From Litoditis marina (lineage: Eukaryota; Nematoda; Chromadorea; Rhabditida; Rhabditidae), in assembly GCA_964036275.1 (NCBI GenBank), contig OZ038433.1:54143902-54207901 (forward strand): a stretch of DNA of 64,000 nt. The letters are read 5' to 3'. Position 1 is the first letter of the stretch; the number at the start of each line of letters is the position of its first letter. Positions 22,583-33,094 of the stretch are shown here, one piece after another. The notes beneath the pieces were generated by a model that saw only the letters and a program-made list of their open reading frames with translations, was not told the origin of the DNA and made no database searches. The position numbers were made by a program, and so were the translations under genes.

Positions 22583-25500
22583 ACACACGACGGAAGTTGG
22601 CGGTCTGCATGAAGCGCATAACGTCATAACTCGGCTCAAACTCAATAAATTTTGTTCAAATTTTGAACATAGCTTGTACATATGCCATGAAAAATCAACA
22701 AAGCATAAAAAGTTTTGATTTGCAAGTTTGGGCCTTTTTGAGGGTAAACTAAAAAAGCGGAGGCGCGCATTAACCGGACCAAAGACAAATCTCGCACAGC
22801 GCTTCGCGCGGCGCGCGATTGGCATCATAGCCAGATGATTCCGAACAAAAAATCGCTTTCTTTTCGCTACTCAAAATATTTGCTTGGCGGGACTCGAACT
22901 CGAAAACCCATGAAGTTAATATAAATAAGTAAAAAGAACCATCAATGAAGTTCGACATATTTGAAGCGAAAAAACTTGTTTTTGTCATGTCTTGTCTTTG
23001 AAATCTCAACATACATTAGTATCTGTTTAATTTTGCGAATTTGTCTGAGCACCACATTTTCAAGCATTATGGACCTTACTGAGGTTGAATTTTTATTAGT
23101 TATTTGTTGTTAAAGCAGGACGATTATGTGGACTAATCCCGTGTCATCGGTCCTTTAAACTGCCATTGAAAAATCTACTGCAGTTTAAAGGACTGAAGCA
23201 TTGGGATTAGACCACATACTCGTTCTTCTTTAAAGAAGGCTTGCGACCTTTACAAAATTCAATGTTTCAGGTCAACATTTTCGAGCTGCACCTCAAAATG
23301 TGTCACCTGTCTGATTGTGTCGCTTACCAATGTGATGAGTGTCGTTATGTAAATGTGGAACAGGTGAGAATTGCAGATAAAAACAATTTTGATACGTTTT
23401 GAATTCATTTCTAAAGCGCGTAGTTTTTTTGCTGGATAAATTATCCATCTTCCAATAGCAAACTAGTTTTTGTCACACACGTTCAAATGACCAATCGAAC
23501 TGTCTAAGGTTAGTTTCGAAAATCAGGTCATCAGGTTTAAGCGAATTTGGAATCATAGGGTCCATTCAGCTCGAAAACGTGTCATTTCTTAGTGAAAATT
23601 GTTTTATTCTTAGTATTTATATCTTCAAGCTTCAAGATGATATAACCAAAACGGTTAGCTGATGTATGTAATCTTTTATCTTACTCTTGCTAGTTAGTGC
23701 ATTCAACTGTTTCACCTATCTCATATTGTTTCTTTCCAGTGGAAAGTTCGTTGGCACATCTCAATGCGTCACCCGGACAATGCCGGCCACGTGACGGTTT
23801 CTTCCGTTCCGGCAGGATCGAATCTGCGACAGTTCATCGTCAAGTACTTCCCTACAGTTCAAGGTAACATTCAAGTGAAATGGTCCAAATACAATCGAGT
23901 AGTGGTGAATTGCTTCCCGAACCAAATTAGAACCAATTGGTTCCTTTCAAAACCGAACCAAGTTTAGGCTGGCATATGTGGAACTGAACCAATTCAACCA
24001 ATCAGTGCTAAAGTTTGTCGATTACCTAACGTTTATAAGGGTCTGGTTTGGTTTCATACATTAGGCGACTTTGTTGTCCACAAAATATTATTGAAAATCA
24101 GGTGTTTTATCTGGGTGAAATACTACAAAACTGGGTGGAAAGTGAGGTTTTCACCAGTTAAGGTGAAATTTTTTGAACTAGGTCAATTCAAATCTCGATC
24201 TTGAAGAAAAACGGGTGATTCAATTTTCAATCCAACAAAGTCGCCCTACGTTTGTTTGGTTTTGTGTCGATATGAGTAGGCAAGTGGTTCGGTTTCTTTT
24301 TTCTTCTTCGGGTAACCAATTGTTCGTTGCTGATTTGTTAACATTTGTTTTTGCAGGTGAAAGTCAAGATACGGAAGACAGTTATTTCTTCACCAAGGAG
24401 AAGAATCACGGACAGCTGATCCCTTCCATTATGGAGGTACGCTCTATTTTTGGAGGGCTGGGGTAGTTAATCTAGTTTTAAGTGTTCAGAAAAATGTTGA
24501 AGCCTAAACAGTAGTTTTGATAAGATTTGCCCGAGTCGCCCAATTGTTAAACAATAGCTTATTACACTATTTGGTGAGGAGTAGAATTTTGAGAATGAAA
24601 GGTTATTGTTTTCCTTCAAGTTGTGTTGCTCGCATATGTGCGATTGTGAGAGGTGGTACTTTCGTCTTAAGACATCAAACGAGAATATAACGATTACCCG
24701 ATAGGTTTGGGTCCCACGTAGTCACTCATTCAGAAAGTTAGAAAGAAATTATTAAGAAGAAAGACAGAAGTTTTCTAGTCCCCCGTCCCCGATCGCGTTT
24801 AGTTAACCAGGGTATTTGTCGCACCTATGCTTGCTATGTCACGGGTCATGTCGGTTTGACGCTTGTGTGTTGGCGCATTTTAGTGTCAAAAGTTGGAGGT
24901 TCTGAATCATCAATTATTATAAATAAAAAGTTCTAGCCCACTGTTTTCAGGGTCTAGATACAGATGCTGGCACGAGCAGAGAGATATTCTCGGATGTTAA
25001 ATTGGAAATGGAAGACCCGGTTGATGAGCAGGACACGGTTTGTTGTACAAGCGACTCGAGACTATATACTATGGTTGAAACATTGGCTAGTTTCAAACTT
25101 TCGAGCTGATTTTTATCGAATTAGTTATTCGAATCTAATTTTGAAGGTTTAAGTTTGATTTAACATGTCGGGAAATGAGAAGAAACTAGCGAAAATGGAA
25201 AGTTGTTGTTCTTCCTTCCCTATATAGTTATTTGCAGGAGGATTTCTCATCTAACCTGGCATTGAACAAGGCTAATCCATCTGCACTGAGGAGAACTGAA
25301 CTGCTACTGAGTAATTGCTCGGACCTTGGAGTCATTTCTTGCAACGTTAGTTTTGAGCTTTAGATCAGACTCTCCAGAGTGTGTTTATACTTCTCAGTTT
25401 TAGAGGCGAAGGCGTGAACATACAAGACATGGCTAGTGTTTGTTTCTGCCTGATCTCCAGATCTCAGACATTAGGACAGTACGCATTAAATCAACATGAT

Positions 25501-26731
25501 TCGCAGTTAAACAGGGGGATTAGCACTTCCACTGTATAGGAACTAAGGAACTGACGACTGAACAAATCTTTGTTGTAGTTTGATCTCAATACGCGTCCTT
25601 ATGTTTTGACCAACGAGCAGCCACATCAAACTACAAACACAGCGGGATAGGGCAACACATACCGAATGGGCCTGGTTTGGAAAGACGGAAAAATGTAACT
25701 ATAATTTATCTCTTTGTCTGACCCATGCTCGTCTCGACTTTCTTTGTACTTCGTACTCTGATCCACGCTTCCTTCTTCCTTGTATGTACGTTGTACATTA
25801 ACATACAATCCTTTGGGACATGTTTGGCCATAGAATCTTGTACTAACCTAACTAATTAGTTTTCAATACTCCTTGTCCATGCAATAATCCATGCGCAGTA
25901 AACTTTATATTGTTATCTGTTTCAGATTTGCGGCAAGTTGTTGGACTACTCGAACAAGAATGCCCTGTGTCCCCTGATGGCTCACGCGAAACGACACCAC
26001 GACGTGAAACAGTTCTCGTGCCCGCACTGCAGTTACGAGTGTGCGGAGGCGGTGCACGTGCGAAGCCATCTCAAGATGAATCACCAGAATTCGGACGATG
26101 CGCCCATCAATCGCACGTTAGTGTTTCATGTGTTTTTTATCACTCATTTACATCGCTTCATTACACACCATACGTGAGGCGAATTTGATGTCTACAGAAT
26201 TGAATGAAATTCAGGTGTTTTATGTTTCAACTGGAGAACCAACCAAGGTGCAAAATTAGGTTTTCACCAGTAAAATGCGATTATTGTTGAAATTAGGGTG
26301 GTTAAAAGTCCCGATTGTTGGAAAAATTGTGTGATTGAATGAAAAGTCCGCTACTTTTGATGCATCTCCTCGTAATCATTTATATGTGATCGTCATATTA
26401 GAAGTATGTGTAAAAATAACAATTATCATCAACAAGTAAGCAATTGAGAGGCTCGTTCTCTATTTCTTGATTGAAATTCGCTGGACCGTTCGATACAGTA
26501 TAATTTAAGCAAGCTTTGTATGAACTAGCGTTTATCATAACTGTTGTGGTCCTATATATTATTACTATCATCCATTGGAAGATCCACGTATTCCGAGTGA
26601 ATGTTTAATTGGTTAGCAATTTAATATTTTTCTGCTCCTCCAGGGACCTCACGATGCAAACAGCCTGGATCCAGCTGATGAGGCAGTGCTTTCCACAGTT
26701 AGGAGAGAAGATTGACAAGTTCCAATTCAAG
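14076..26731 (+). CDS. Triple-module paired C2H2 zinc-finger protein
   Basis: Eighteen exons join in phase to 642 codons: 14076-14110, 14551-14617, 14946-15071, 16007-16093, 16616-16708, 17479-17593, 17779-17867, 18233-18348, 18926-19019, 19805-19936, 20571-20771, 23271-23363, 23740-23863, 24357-24436, 24951-25037, 25238-25345, 25926-26116, 26644-26731. After a Ser/Thr-rich N-terminal half come three modules, each with two C2H2-type fingers followed by a W/L-x2-LM/FI-x2-CFP/YFP helix: C232/C235-H250/H254 with C262/C265-H278/H283 and WDQLMLKCFP (302-311); C366/C369-H392/H397 with C406/C409-H422/H427 and LRQFIVKYFP (445-454); C548/C551-H569/H573 with C581/C584-H597/H602 and WIQLMRQCFP (621-630). 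Probably a nuclear nucleic-acid-binding protein; the exact orthologue is not recognised. The 3' end is unsettled: exon 18 may run on for nine codons to a TAG (26732-26758 region), or splice to 27637 or to the duplicated exons. Confidence 0.88.
14200..14395. repeat. GAACCGGTTCGG-type dispersed repeat
   Basis: Blocks such as TTCCGAACCAGTTTGG and CACCTGGTTCGGGAAGAA recur at 18370-18548 and more weakly at 23895-24060 and 38640-38740, three of the four inside introns of this one gene. Confidence 0.6.
15379..15568. repeat. GGTTAAC-rich inverted-repeat element
   Basis: CAACCCTTTTGTTAACCACTTG on the left is mirrored by CAAGTGGTTAACAAAAGGGTT on the right, and TTAACCGGGTTACCTGGT by ACCAGGTAACCCGG. Lies in intron 3 of the zinc-finger gene. 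A related sequence with GGTAACC blocks lies near 55200-55440. Confidence 0.8.
17069..17297. repeat. CATACACCGCCAAGG inverted-repeat element (copy 1)
   Basis: Left GGTCCGAAGCATACACCGCC and right GGCGTTGTATGGTCCGAAG are near-mirrors; the interior repeats TCGCGACCCCT. A related copy lies at 20777-21003. Intron 5 of the zinc-finger gene. Confidence 0.7.
17310..17327. repeat. C18 homopolymer tract
   Basis: Eighteen C adjoining the CATACACC element, followed by a run of GGGCAAAACCCCC repeats to about 17410. Confidence 0.9.
18370..18548. repeat. GAACCGGTTCGG-type dispersed repeat (copy 2)
   Basis: Contains GGGAACCGAACCAAACC, TTATTAGTTGAATTG and CAACTGGTTCGGGAAGAA, matching the 14200 copy. Lies in intron 8 of the zinc-finger gene. 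Confidence 0.6.
19222..19311. repeat. Tandem duplication of about 42 bp
   Basis: ACTACCACTACTATGTAACG followed by TTTTGTTGTGGCGAATGAA occurs twice back to back in intron 9 of the zinc-finger gene. Confidence 0.9.
19480..19600. repeat. GC-rich hairpin in intron 9
   Basis: GGACCAAAAACGACCCCCCT and CCTTGACTTTTTTGGTC on the left pair with GTCAAGGAGGGGAGGGGG and TTTTTGGTCC on the right. Confidence 0.75.
20777..21003. repeat. CATACACCGCCAAGG inverted-repeat element (copy 2)
   Basis: Left ATCATACACCACCAAGG and right CCGTTGGTGGTGTATTT are mirrors; GGGTCGCGACTTG lies inside. Begins a few bases past the donor of exon 11. Confidence 0.65.
21153..21683. repeat. Large foldback element, about 200-bp arms
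   Basis: Arms 21153-21354 and 21484-21683 are near-perfect inverted copies (for example ATTCATGAAAAAGTGGGGGC against GCCCCCACTTTTTCATGAAT), with a spacer of about 130 bp. Lies in the 2.5-kb intron 11 of the zinc-finger gene. No ORF inside. Confidence 0.92.
21776..22262. repeat. Degenerate tandem array with TGACGTCA motifs
   Basis: About four units of 110-120 bp, each with CATTCGAAAA..ATATTTGACGTCAA-like and TTTTCAAAAATGACGTCATC-like blocks followed by CCAGAATACGTCAT. The palindrome TGACGTCA or a one-base variant occurs repeatedly. Intron 11. Confidence 0.8.
22549..22580. repeat. AC microsatellite
   Basis: Sixteen AC dinucleotides inside a longer unclassified repeat (about 22360-22910) in intron 11. 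Confidence 0.9.
23110..23233. repeat. TTAA-type inverted-repeat element (copy 3)
   Basis: Both ends carry TTAA: GTTAAAGCAGGACGATTATG on the left and CTCGTTCTTCTTTAA on the right. Lies about 37 nt before exon 12 of the zinc-finger gene. Confidence 0.88.
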
Positions 26732-27121
26732 GTACTATCTAGTGTGGTTGATTAGTGAATTAGGGCCTCTTCATACATTTTGTTGGTAGCACAGATACAT
26801 AGAGCAAAGTATACTCATTGATTGTGTACGAAGTGCGATACGTACAGTATATAAGATCGATAATCATGCTTTGCTTGATGTATCTGTCGCGGACTAAAAA
26901 GTAAGAAGGGACCCCTACGCGGTGTTCAGACGGTATTAATAGTGTAAGAGAAAGAAGACGCTAAATAGAATAGAGTAATAGAGTGGACAGTGACTATTTT
27001 TCAAGAAAAAGAGAACCGTTTTTCAACTTAAAAATAGTACGGTATCTGAAGCGAGCGATAAGACGATAAGCTTCGTTTGCATCTTTGAGATTTTGTGTTG
27101 GATCAATGGACAGAAGTAACG

Positions 27122-27578
27122 TTAAGAATATAATTTATTCACGATTGAACACGTGACTTTCCACATGTGTGGCACTCCAAATGGATGAATGGAGGGAAAG
27201 TTGAGAAGGTTGATATCATTTCCGTTTAAGACTGCGAAAGTTGGTACGACGTCTGACAGTGGTTCGAATGAATCGAATGGGGTCGAGCATTCGTATGGAA
27301 CACGCAAGAAAGCATCCAAATAGTCTGGAATGACATTAGATTAACTACTCTGATCATGTGACTTGTAGATTGACGGAGAAACACATTCCTAGTGATGGAA
27401 ATATACAGTGCGTGACTATTAGAAGTCACTTTGTTTCCGAGTTTATGGTTCGATTTAGAAAAAAGGCGGAAACGGTCCATTTTCGTCGTTGGTCTGAACT
27501 TCTGGATTTGTAGTTTGGTATCCGGTGGATGAGTTCGAATTTGTAACCTGTGTTGTTTTTCCAGATGGAACCACAACT
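27122..27578 (-). CDS. Unrecognised two-exon coding segment (unit 1)
   Basis: Minus-strand exons 27548-27578 (starts SCGSIWKNNT) and 27122-27324 (contains DYLDAFLRVPYECSTPFDS and ends CSIVNKLYS before TAA) join in phase with CAG/GTTACA donor and TTCCAG acceptor to about 77 residues; an upstream start exon was not found. Codon choice (CCA, GGA, AAC) looks coding. Against the second copy, the exons show one change, silent in this frame (TAC to TAT), while the 220-nt intron shows several. It lies between exon 18 and the possible last exon of the plus-strand zinc-finger gene, so it is either a nested gene fragment or chance. Family unknown. Confidence 0.35.
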
Positions 27579-27636
27579 CTGACATGATCATATTCTATAA
27601 AATGCTTTGTTATACTTGCCATTACGTATATTTCAG

Positions 27637-27723
27637 TTGCCTACTTTGTTGTTTACGCAAGCTATCCAATATATAAACTCGTTTCTATTAGGTAACCCGC
27701 TCATATATATCATTTTACTTTAA
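27637..27723 (+). CDS. Possible terminal exon of the zinc-finger gene
   Basis: After TATATTTCAG, 28 codons and a TAA follow in phase 0, compatible with exon 18 (LPTLLFTQAIQYINSFLL...). An internal TTAG/GTAACC could instead splice to 27947, which ends at a TGA at 27989-27991. An AATAAA lies near 27944. Both options stay open in the duplicated copy (32350 region). Speculative. Confidence 0.35.
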   Translation: MPTLLFTQAIQYINSFLLGNPLIYIILL

Positions 27724-28618
27724 TTTCTTGCTAACGTTTGTAAAATATTGTTATAATAATGTGCTATTGAATAGTTGCATTAATTATGAAGAATTGATTG
27801 TCATTATGTCAGTTTCCAATCTCTTTGTTGTTTCCCGGTGCTTTTGGTTCCAAAAAGCGATGAGATCTCATCTTTTGAATATTCTGGGTTTTGCATACGG
27901 CAAAATGTTTTTCGAACTTCTGATGTTTTCAGTTTGTGCACAAATAAAGTTTTCTCATATTTATTCATGGATAGAATCGACTTTTATTTGAAGGAAAAAT
28001 ATAGGTCTGAAATTGTTGTGAAAACAGCTCAGATATCGTGGGCATTTATTGAAACATAAACAATTAACCTCCTGATTGGAAGTGTGTGGCAAACATTAGT
28101 CAATTTCTTTACGGTTCCTTCTCAAATCAACGGTGGGGAAAATTTTTCCTCTTTCCGAAAAGTCAATAATTTCCGTTCCGGTTCGGCTGTACAAATGAAA
28201 CCACAATCGAAGGGGATGCAGTAATTCCTGAAAAGAAAAGCTCAGTATAGTCGCCATTTTCCCCATAAAGACAGCAGAGGGTTCAATTGATTGAGCGATG
28301 TGGGGCGAGCGGTCGTTTATTATCTGCCAGCAGTTGAAAGAGTGTGTAGATCAATGATAGGCAGAGGAACTGGCCGCTCGCCAAACCGCGTCCCATACAA
28401 AATCGATGCCACCGTGTCCACAACGGTTTGACAAATCCTATATTGTCTAACGCATTTGTAGGTTGATCTTGTTCTGTTTTAGGCGTTCATTACAACCTGT
28501 GCTGTGTTTCAGATCAAACTACAATTCTTATTTGATGTCCTGTTTGTCGTGACTTTTCATTTCAGGACAGAACGCCGACGTAAAAAGTATGAATGCTGCC
28601 TTAGATAGAAAAAAATTA

Positions 28619-28788
28619 CTATATATGCAAAACATATCCAAATTGTTCCCCCATAAAATTATAGGAAAACACACCTCTTCCCAATATTTTGTAAATGCCT
28701 TGTCTGTAAGATCGGTGAACTATCATAGCTGTGACTGTATCTGCTGCACCAGAGAAAGACAATATAAGTATACATAGGTTGTGAACAC
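28619..28788 (-). pseudogene. Chemoreceptor 3' exon fragment created by the duplication
   Basis: On the minus strand GTTTAG precedes an open frame VHNLCILILSFSGAADTVTA and then MIVHRSYRQGIYKILGRG, ending at a TAG. It is the counterpart of the last exon (33095-33255) of the intact chemoreceptor, nearly identical up to GVF and then different. No upstream receptor exon lies in this unit: the next intact counterpart, at 33655, is just outside the duplicated segment. So it is an orphan TM7 exon without promoter. Confidence 0.85.
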
Positions 28789-29654
28789 CTAAACACAAAA
28801 ATACAACATTTATTCACTGAAACGTTGAAATGCCATATCATTACTTATCTACCTCTCTTTCACCTTGTATCAATGCGTTGAAACATTGGATCAAGTTATA
28901 TTTTGATAGCGCTATTATTTACAACAGCTTCTCGAGTGATGGAGTAACAATACCTTTTTTCCTTGTTTAAAGATTGATAGAGTTTACATATAGTTTTAAT
29001 TCATGCTGAATTTTTTGTTGGGATCGTTATCGAGAGCCCTGGTTTTTTATTCAAGCAAATTGTTAATATCCCAAACTGCCTAGAAACTGGGCATGATTCG
29101 TATCCTACTCTGAGAATCTCCTGCCCATGGCAAGCCATAAAGCTGAAAAATTTTTGGAGGGCTGGGGTAGTTAATCTAGTTTTAAGTGTTCAGAAAAATG
29201 TTGAAGCCTAAACAGTAGTTTTGATAAGATTTGCCCGAGTCGCCCAATTGTTAAACAATAGCTTATTACACTATTTGGTGAGGAGTAGAATTTTGAGAAT
29301 GAAAGGTTATTGTTTTCCTTCAAGTTGTGTTGCTCGCATATGTGCGATTGTGAGAGGTGGTACTTTCGTCTTAAGACATCAAACGAGAATATAACGATTA
29401 CCCGATAGGTTTGGGTCCCACGTAGTCACTCATTCAGAAAGTTAGAAAGAAATTATTAAGAAGAAAGACAGAAGTTTTCTAGTCCCCCGTCCCCGATCGC
29501 GTTTAGTTAACCAGGGTATTTGTCGCACCTATGCTTGCTATGTCACGGGTCATGTCGGTTTGACGCTTGTGTGTTGGCGCATTTTAGTGTCAAAAGTTGG
29601 AGGTTCTGAATCATCAATTATTATAAATAAATAGTTCTAGCCCACTGTTTTCAG

Positions 29655-31451
29655 GGTCTAGATACGGATGCTGGCACGAGCAGAGAGATATTCTCGGACG
29701 TCAAATTGGAAATGGAGGACCCGGTTGATGAGCAGGACAAGGTTTGTTGTACATGCGACTCGAGACTATATACTATGGTTGAAACATTGGCTAGTTTCAA
29801 ACTTTCGAGCTGATTTTTATCGAATTAGTTATTCGAATCTAATTTTGAAGGCTTAAGTTTGATTTAACATGTCGGGAAATGAGAAGAAACTAGCGAAGAA
29901 TGAAAGTTGTTGTTTTTCACTTCCTTGCTTCCTTCTTTATATAATTGTTTGCAGGAAGATTTCTCTTCTAATCTGGCATTAAACAAGGCTAATCCATCTG
30001 CACTGAGGAGAACTGAACTGCTACTGAGTAATTGCTCGGACCCTGGAGTCATTTCTTGCAACGTTAGTTTTGAGCTTTAGATCAGACTCTCCAGAGTGTG
30101 TTTATACTTCTCAGTTTTAGAGGCGAAGGCGTGAACATACAAGACATGGCTATTGATTGTTTGTGCCTGATCTCCAGACAACTCAGACATTAGGACAGTA
30201 CGATTAGGACAGTACGAGTCAACATGATTCGCAGTCAACCAGGTGGATTCGCACTTCCACTATATAGGAACTAAGAACTGACGACTGACCAAATCTTTGT
30301 TGTAGTTTGATCTCGATACGCGTCCTTACGTTTTGACCAAAGAGCAGCCACATCAAACTACAAACACAGCGGGATAGGGCAACACATACCGAATGGGCCT
30401 GGTTTGCAAAGACGGAAAAATGTAACTATAATTTATCTCTTTGTCTGACCCATGCTCGTCTCGACATTCTTTGTACTTCGTAGTCTGATCCACGCTCCCT
30501 TGTGTGTATGTTGTACATTAACATACAATCCTTTGGGACATGTTTTGCCATAGAATCTTGTACTAACCTAACTAATTAGTTTTCAATACTCCTTGTCCAT
30601 GCAATAATCCATGCGCAGTAAACTTTATATTGTTATCTGTTTCAGATTTGCGGCAAGTTGTTGGACTACTCGAACAAGAATGCCCTGTGTCCCCTGATGG
30701 CTCACGCGAAACGACACCACGACGTGAAACAGTTCTCGTGCCCGCACTGCAGTTACGAGTGTGCGGAGGCGGTGCACGTGCGAAGCCATCTCAAGATGAA
30801 TCACCAGAATTCGGACGATGCGCCCATCAATCGCACGTTAGTGTTTCATGTGTTTTTTATCACTCATTTACATCGCTTCATTACACACCATACGTGAGGC
30901 GAATTTGATGTCTACAGAATTGAATGAAATTCAGGTGTTTTATGTTTCAACTGGAGAACCAACCAAGGTGCAAAATTAGGTTTTCACCAGTAAAATGCGA
31001 TTATTGTTGAAATTAGGGTGGTTAAAAGTCCCGATTGTTGGAAAAATTGTGTGATTGAATGAAAAGTCCGCTACTTTTGATGCATCTCCTCGTAATCATT
31101 TATATGTGATCGTCATATTAGAAGTATGTGTAAAAATAACAATTATCATCAACAAGTAAGCAATTGAGAGGCTCGTTCTCTATTTCTTGATTGAAATTCG
31201 CTGGACCGTTCGATACAGTATAATTTAAGCAAGCTTTGTATGAACTAGCGTTTATCATAACTGTTGTGGTCCTATATATTATTACTATCATCCATTGGAA
31301 GATCGACGTATTCCCAGTGAATGTTTAATTGGTTAGCAATTTAATATTTTTCTGCTCCTCCAGGGACCTCACGATGCAAACAGCCTGGATCCAGCTGATG
31401 AGGCAGTGCTTTCCACAGTTAGGAGAGAAGATTGACAAGTTCCAATTCAAG
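29655..31451 (+). pseudogene. Duplicated exons 15'-18' of the zinc-finger gene
   Basis: Exons 29655-29741, 29955-30062, 30646-30836 and 31364-31451 repeat exons 15-18 with intact splice sites and frame, encoding the third finger module (CNICGKLLDYSNKN, SCPHCSYEC, WIQLMRQCFP). Exons 15' and 16' differ from the originals at ten sites, eight of them silent (two replacements, T to K and L to P); exons 17' and 18' are identical at the DNA level as far as I can read. No promoter or 5' exons accompany them. Since exon 18 ends and exon 15' begins in phase 0, they could also be spliced onto the upstream gene, giving a fourth module. So this is either an orphan fragment or an exon-duplicated extension of the gene. 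Confidence 0.8.
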
Positions 31452-31834
31452 GTACTATCTAGTGTGGTTGATTAGTGAATTAGGGCCTCTTCATACATTT
31501 TGTTGGTAGCACAGATACATAGAGCAAAGTATACTCATTGATTGTGTACGAAGTGCGATACGTACAGTATATAAGATCGATAATCATGCTTTGCTTGATG
31601 TATCTGTCGCGGACTAAAAAGTAAGAAGGGACCCCTACGCGGTGTTCAGACGGTATTAATAGTGTAAGAGAAAGAAGACGCTAAATAGAATAGAGTAATA
31701 CAGTGACTATTTTTCAAGAAAAAGAGAACCGTTTTTCAACTTAAAAAAAGTACGGTATCTGAAGCGAGCGATAAGACGATAAGCTTCGTTTGCATCTTTG
31801 AGATTTTGTGTTGGATCAATAGACAGAAGTAACG

Positions 31835-32291
31835 TTAAGAATATAATTTATTCACGATTGAACACGTGACTTTCCACATGTGTGGCACTCCAAATGGATG
31901 AATGGAGGGAAAGTTGAGAAGGTTGATATCATTTCCGTTTAAGACTGCGAAAGTTGGTACGACGTCTGACAGTGGTTCGAATGAATCGAATGGGGTCGAG
32001 CATTCATATGGAACACGCAAGAAAGCATCCAAATAGTCTGGAATGACATTAGATGAACTACTCTGATCATGTGACTTGTAGATTGACGGAGAAACACATT
32101 CCTAGTGATGGAAATATACAGTGCGTGACTATTAGAAGTCACTTTGTTTCCGAGTTTATGGTTCGATTTAGAAAAAAGGCAGAAACGGTCCATTTTCGTC
32201 GTTGGTCTGAATTTCTGGATTTGTAGTTTGGTATCCGGTGTATGAGTTCGAATTTGTAACCTGTGTTGTTTTTCCAGATGGAACCACAACT
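31835..32291 (-). CDS. Unrecognised two-exon coding segment (unit 2)
   Basis: Counterpart of 27122-27578, exons 32261-32291 and 31835-32037. The encoded residues are identical to unit 1. Same uncertainty about whether it is a gene. Confidence 0.33.
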
Positions 32292-33094
32292 CTGACATGA
32301 TCATATTCTATAAAATGCTTTGTTATACTTTCCATTACGTATATTTCAGTTGCCTACTTTGTTGTTTACGCAAGCTATCCAATATATAAACTCGTCTCTA
32401 TTAGGTAACCCGCTCATAGATATCATTTTACTTTAATTTCTTGCTAACGTTTGTGAAATATTGTTATAGTAATGCGCTATTGAATATGTAAATTTAATTG
32501 ATTGTCAAGAATTTGTTTTCAATAGGTCAGTTTTCATTCTCGATGTTGTTTTCCGGTACATTTGTTTCCAAAAATGGATGAGATCTCATTTTTGGAATAT
32601 TCTGGGTTTTGCATACGGCAAAATGTTTTTCGAACTTCTGATGTTTTCAGTTTGTGCACAAATAAAGTTTTCTCATATTTATTCATGGATAGAATCGACT
32701 CTTATATGAAGGAAAAATATAGGCCTGAAATTGTTGTGAAGCAGCTCAGATAGCGTAAGACAACTAACTAATCGTAACATGAACAAATAACATTCTGATT
32801 GAAAGCATGTGCCCAAAATTAGTCAATTTTCCAACAGTTCCTTCTCAAAGGAACTTATATTTCCCTTCTTCTCGAAAAGTCATCGCTAATTTCCGTTCCT
32901 GTTCGGCTGCACAAATGAGACCACAATTGAAGGGGACTGAGGAATTCCTGAAAAGAAAAGCGGGGTATTGTTTACGCGCTCATGCATTATGTAGTTTGAT
33001 CTTGTTTTGTTTTAGGCCTTCATTACAACCTGTGCTGTGTTTCAGATCAGACAACAATTATTATCGGATGTCCTGTAAACATAAAAAAACATAT

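Larger units (their letters stand above)
24451..29115 (+). repeat. Tandem segmental duplication, unit 1
   Basis: Matches 29155-33575 along its length with offsets of 4704-4720 bp in the first 3 kb. It spans exons 15-18 of the zinc-finger gene, the putative terminal exon, and a 3' fragment of the chemoreceptor gene. Identity is very high from about 25800 to 27700, lower after 27760. A block near 28250-28440 is absent from unit 2. Confidence 0.95.

Noticed and set aside
26732..29655. Treating both duplicate units as one continuous gene
   Set aside because: Phase allows it, but the intervening chemoreceptor fragment and possible stops after exon 18 make two separate loci the simpler reading; kept only as an alternative.
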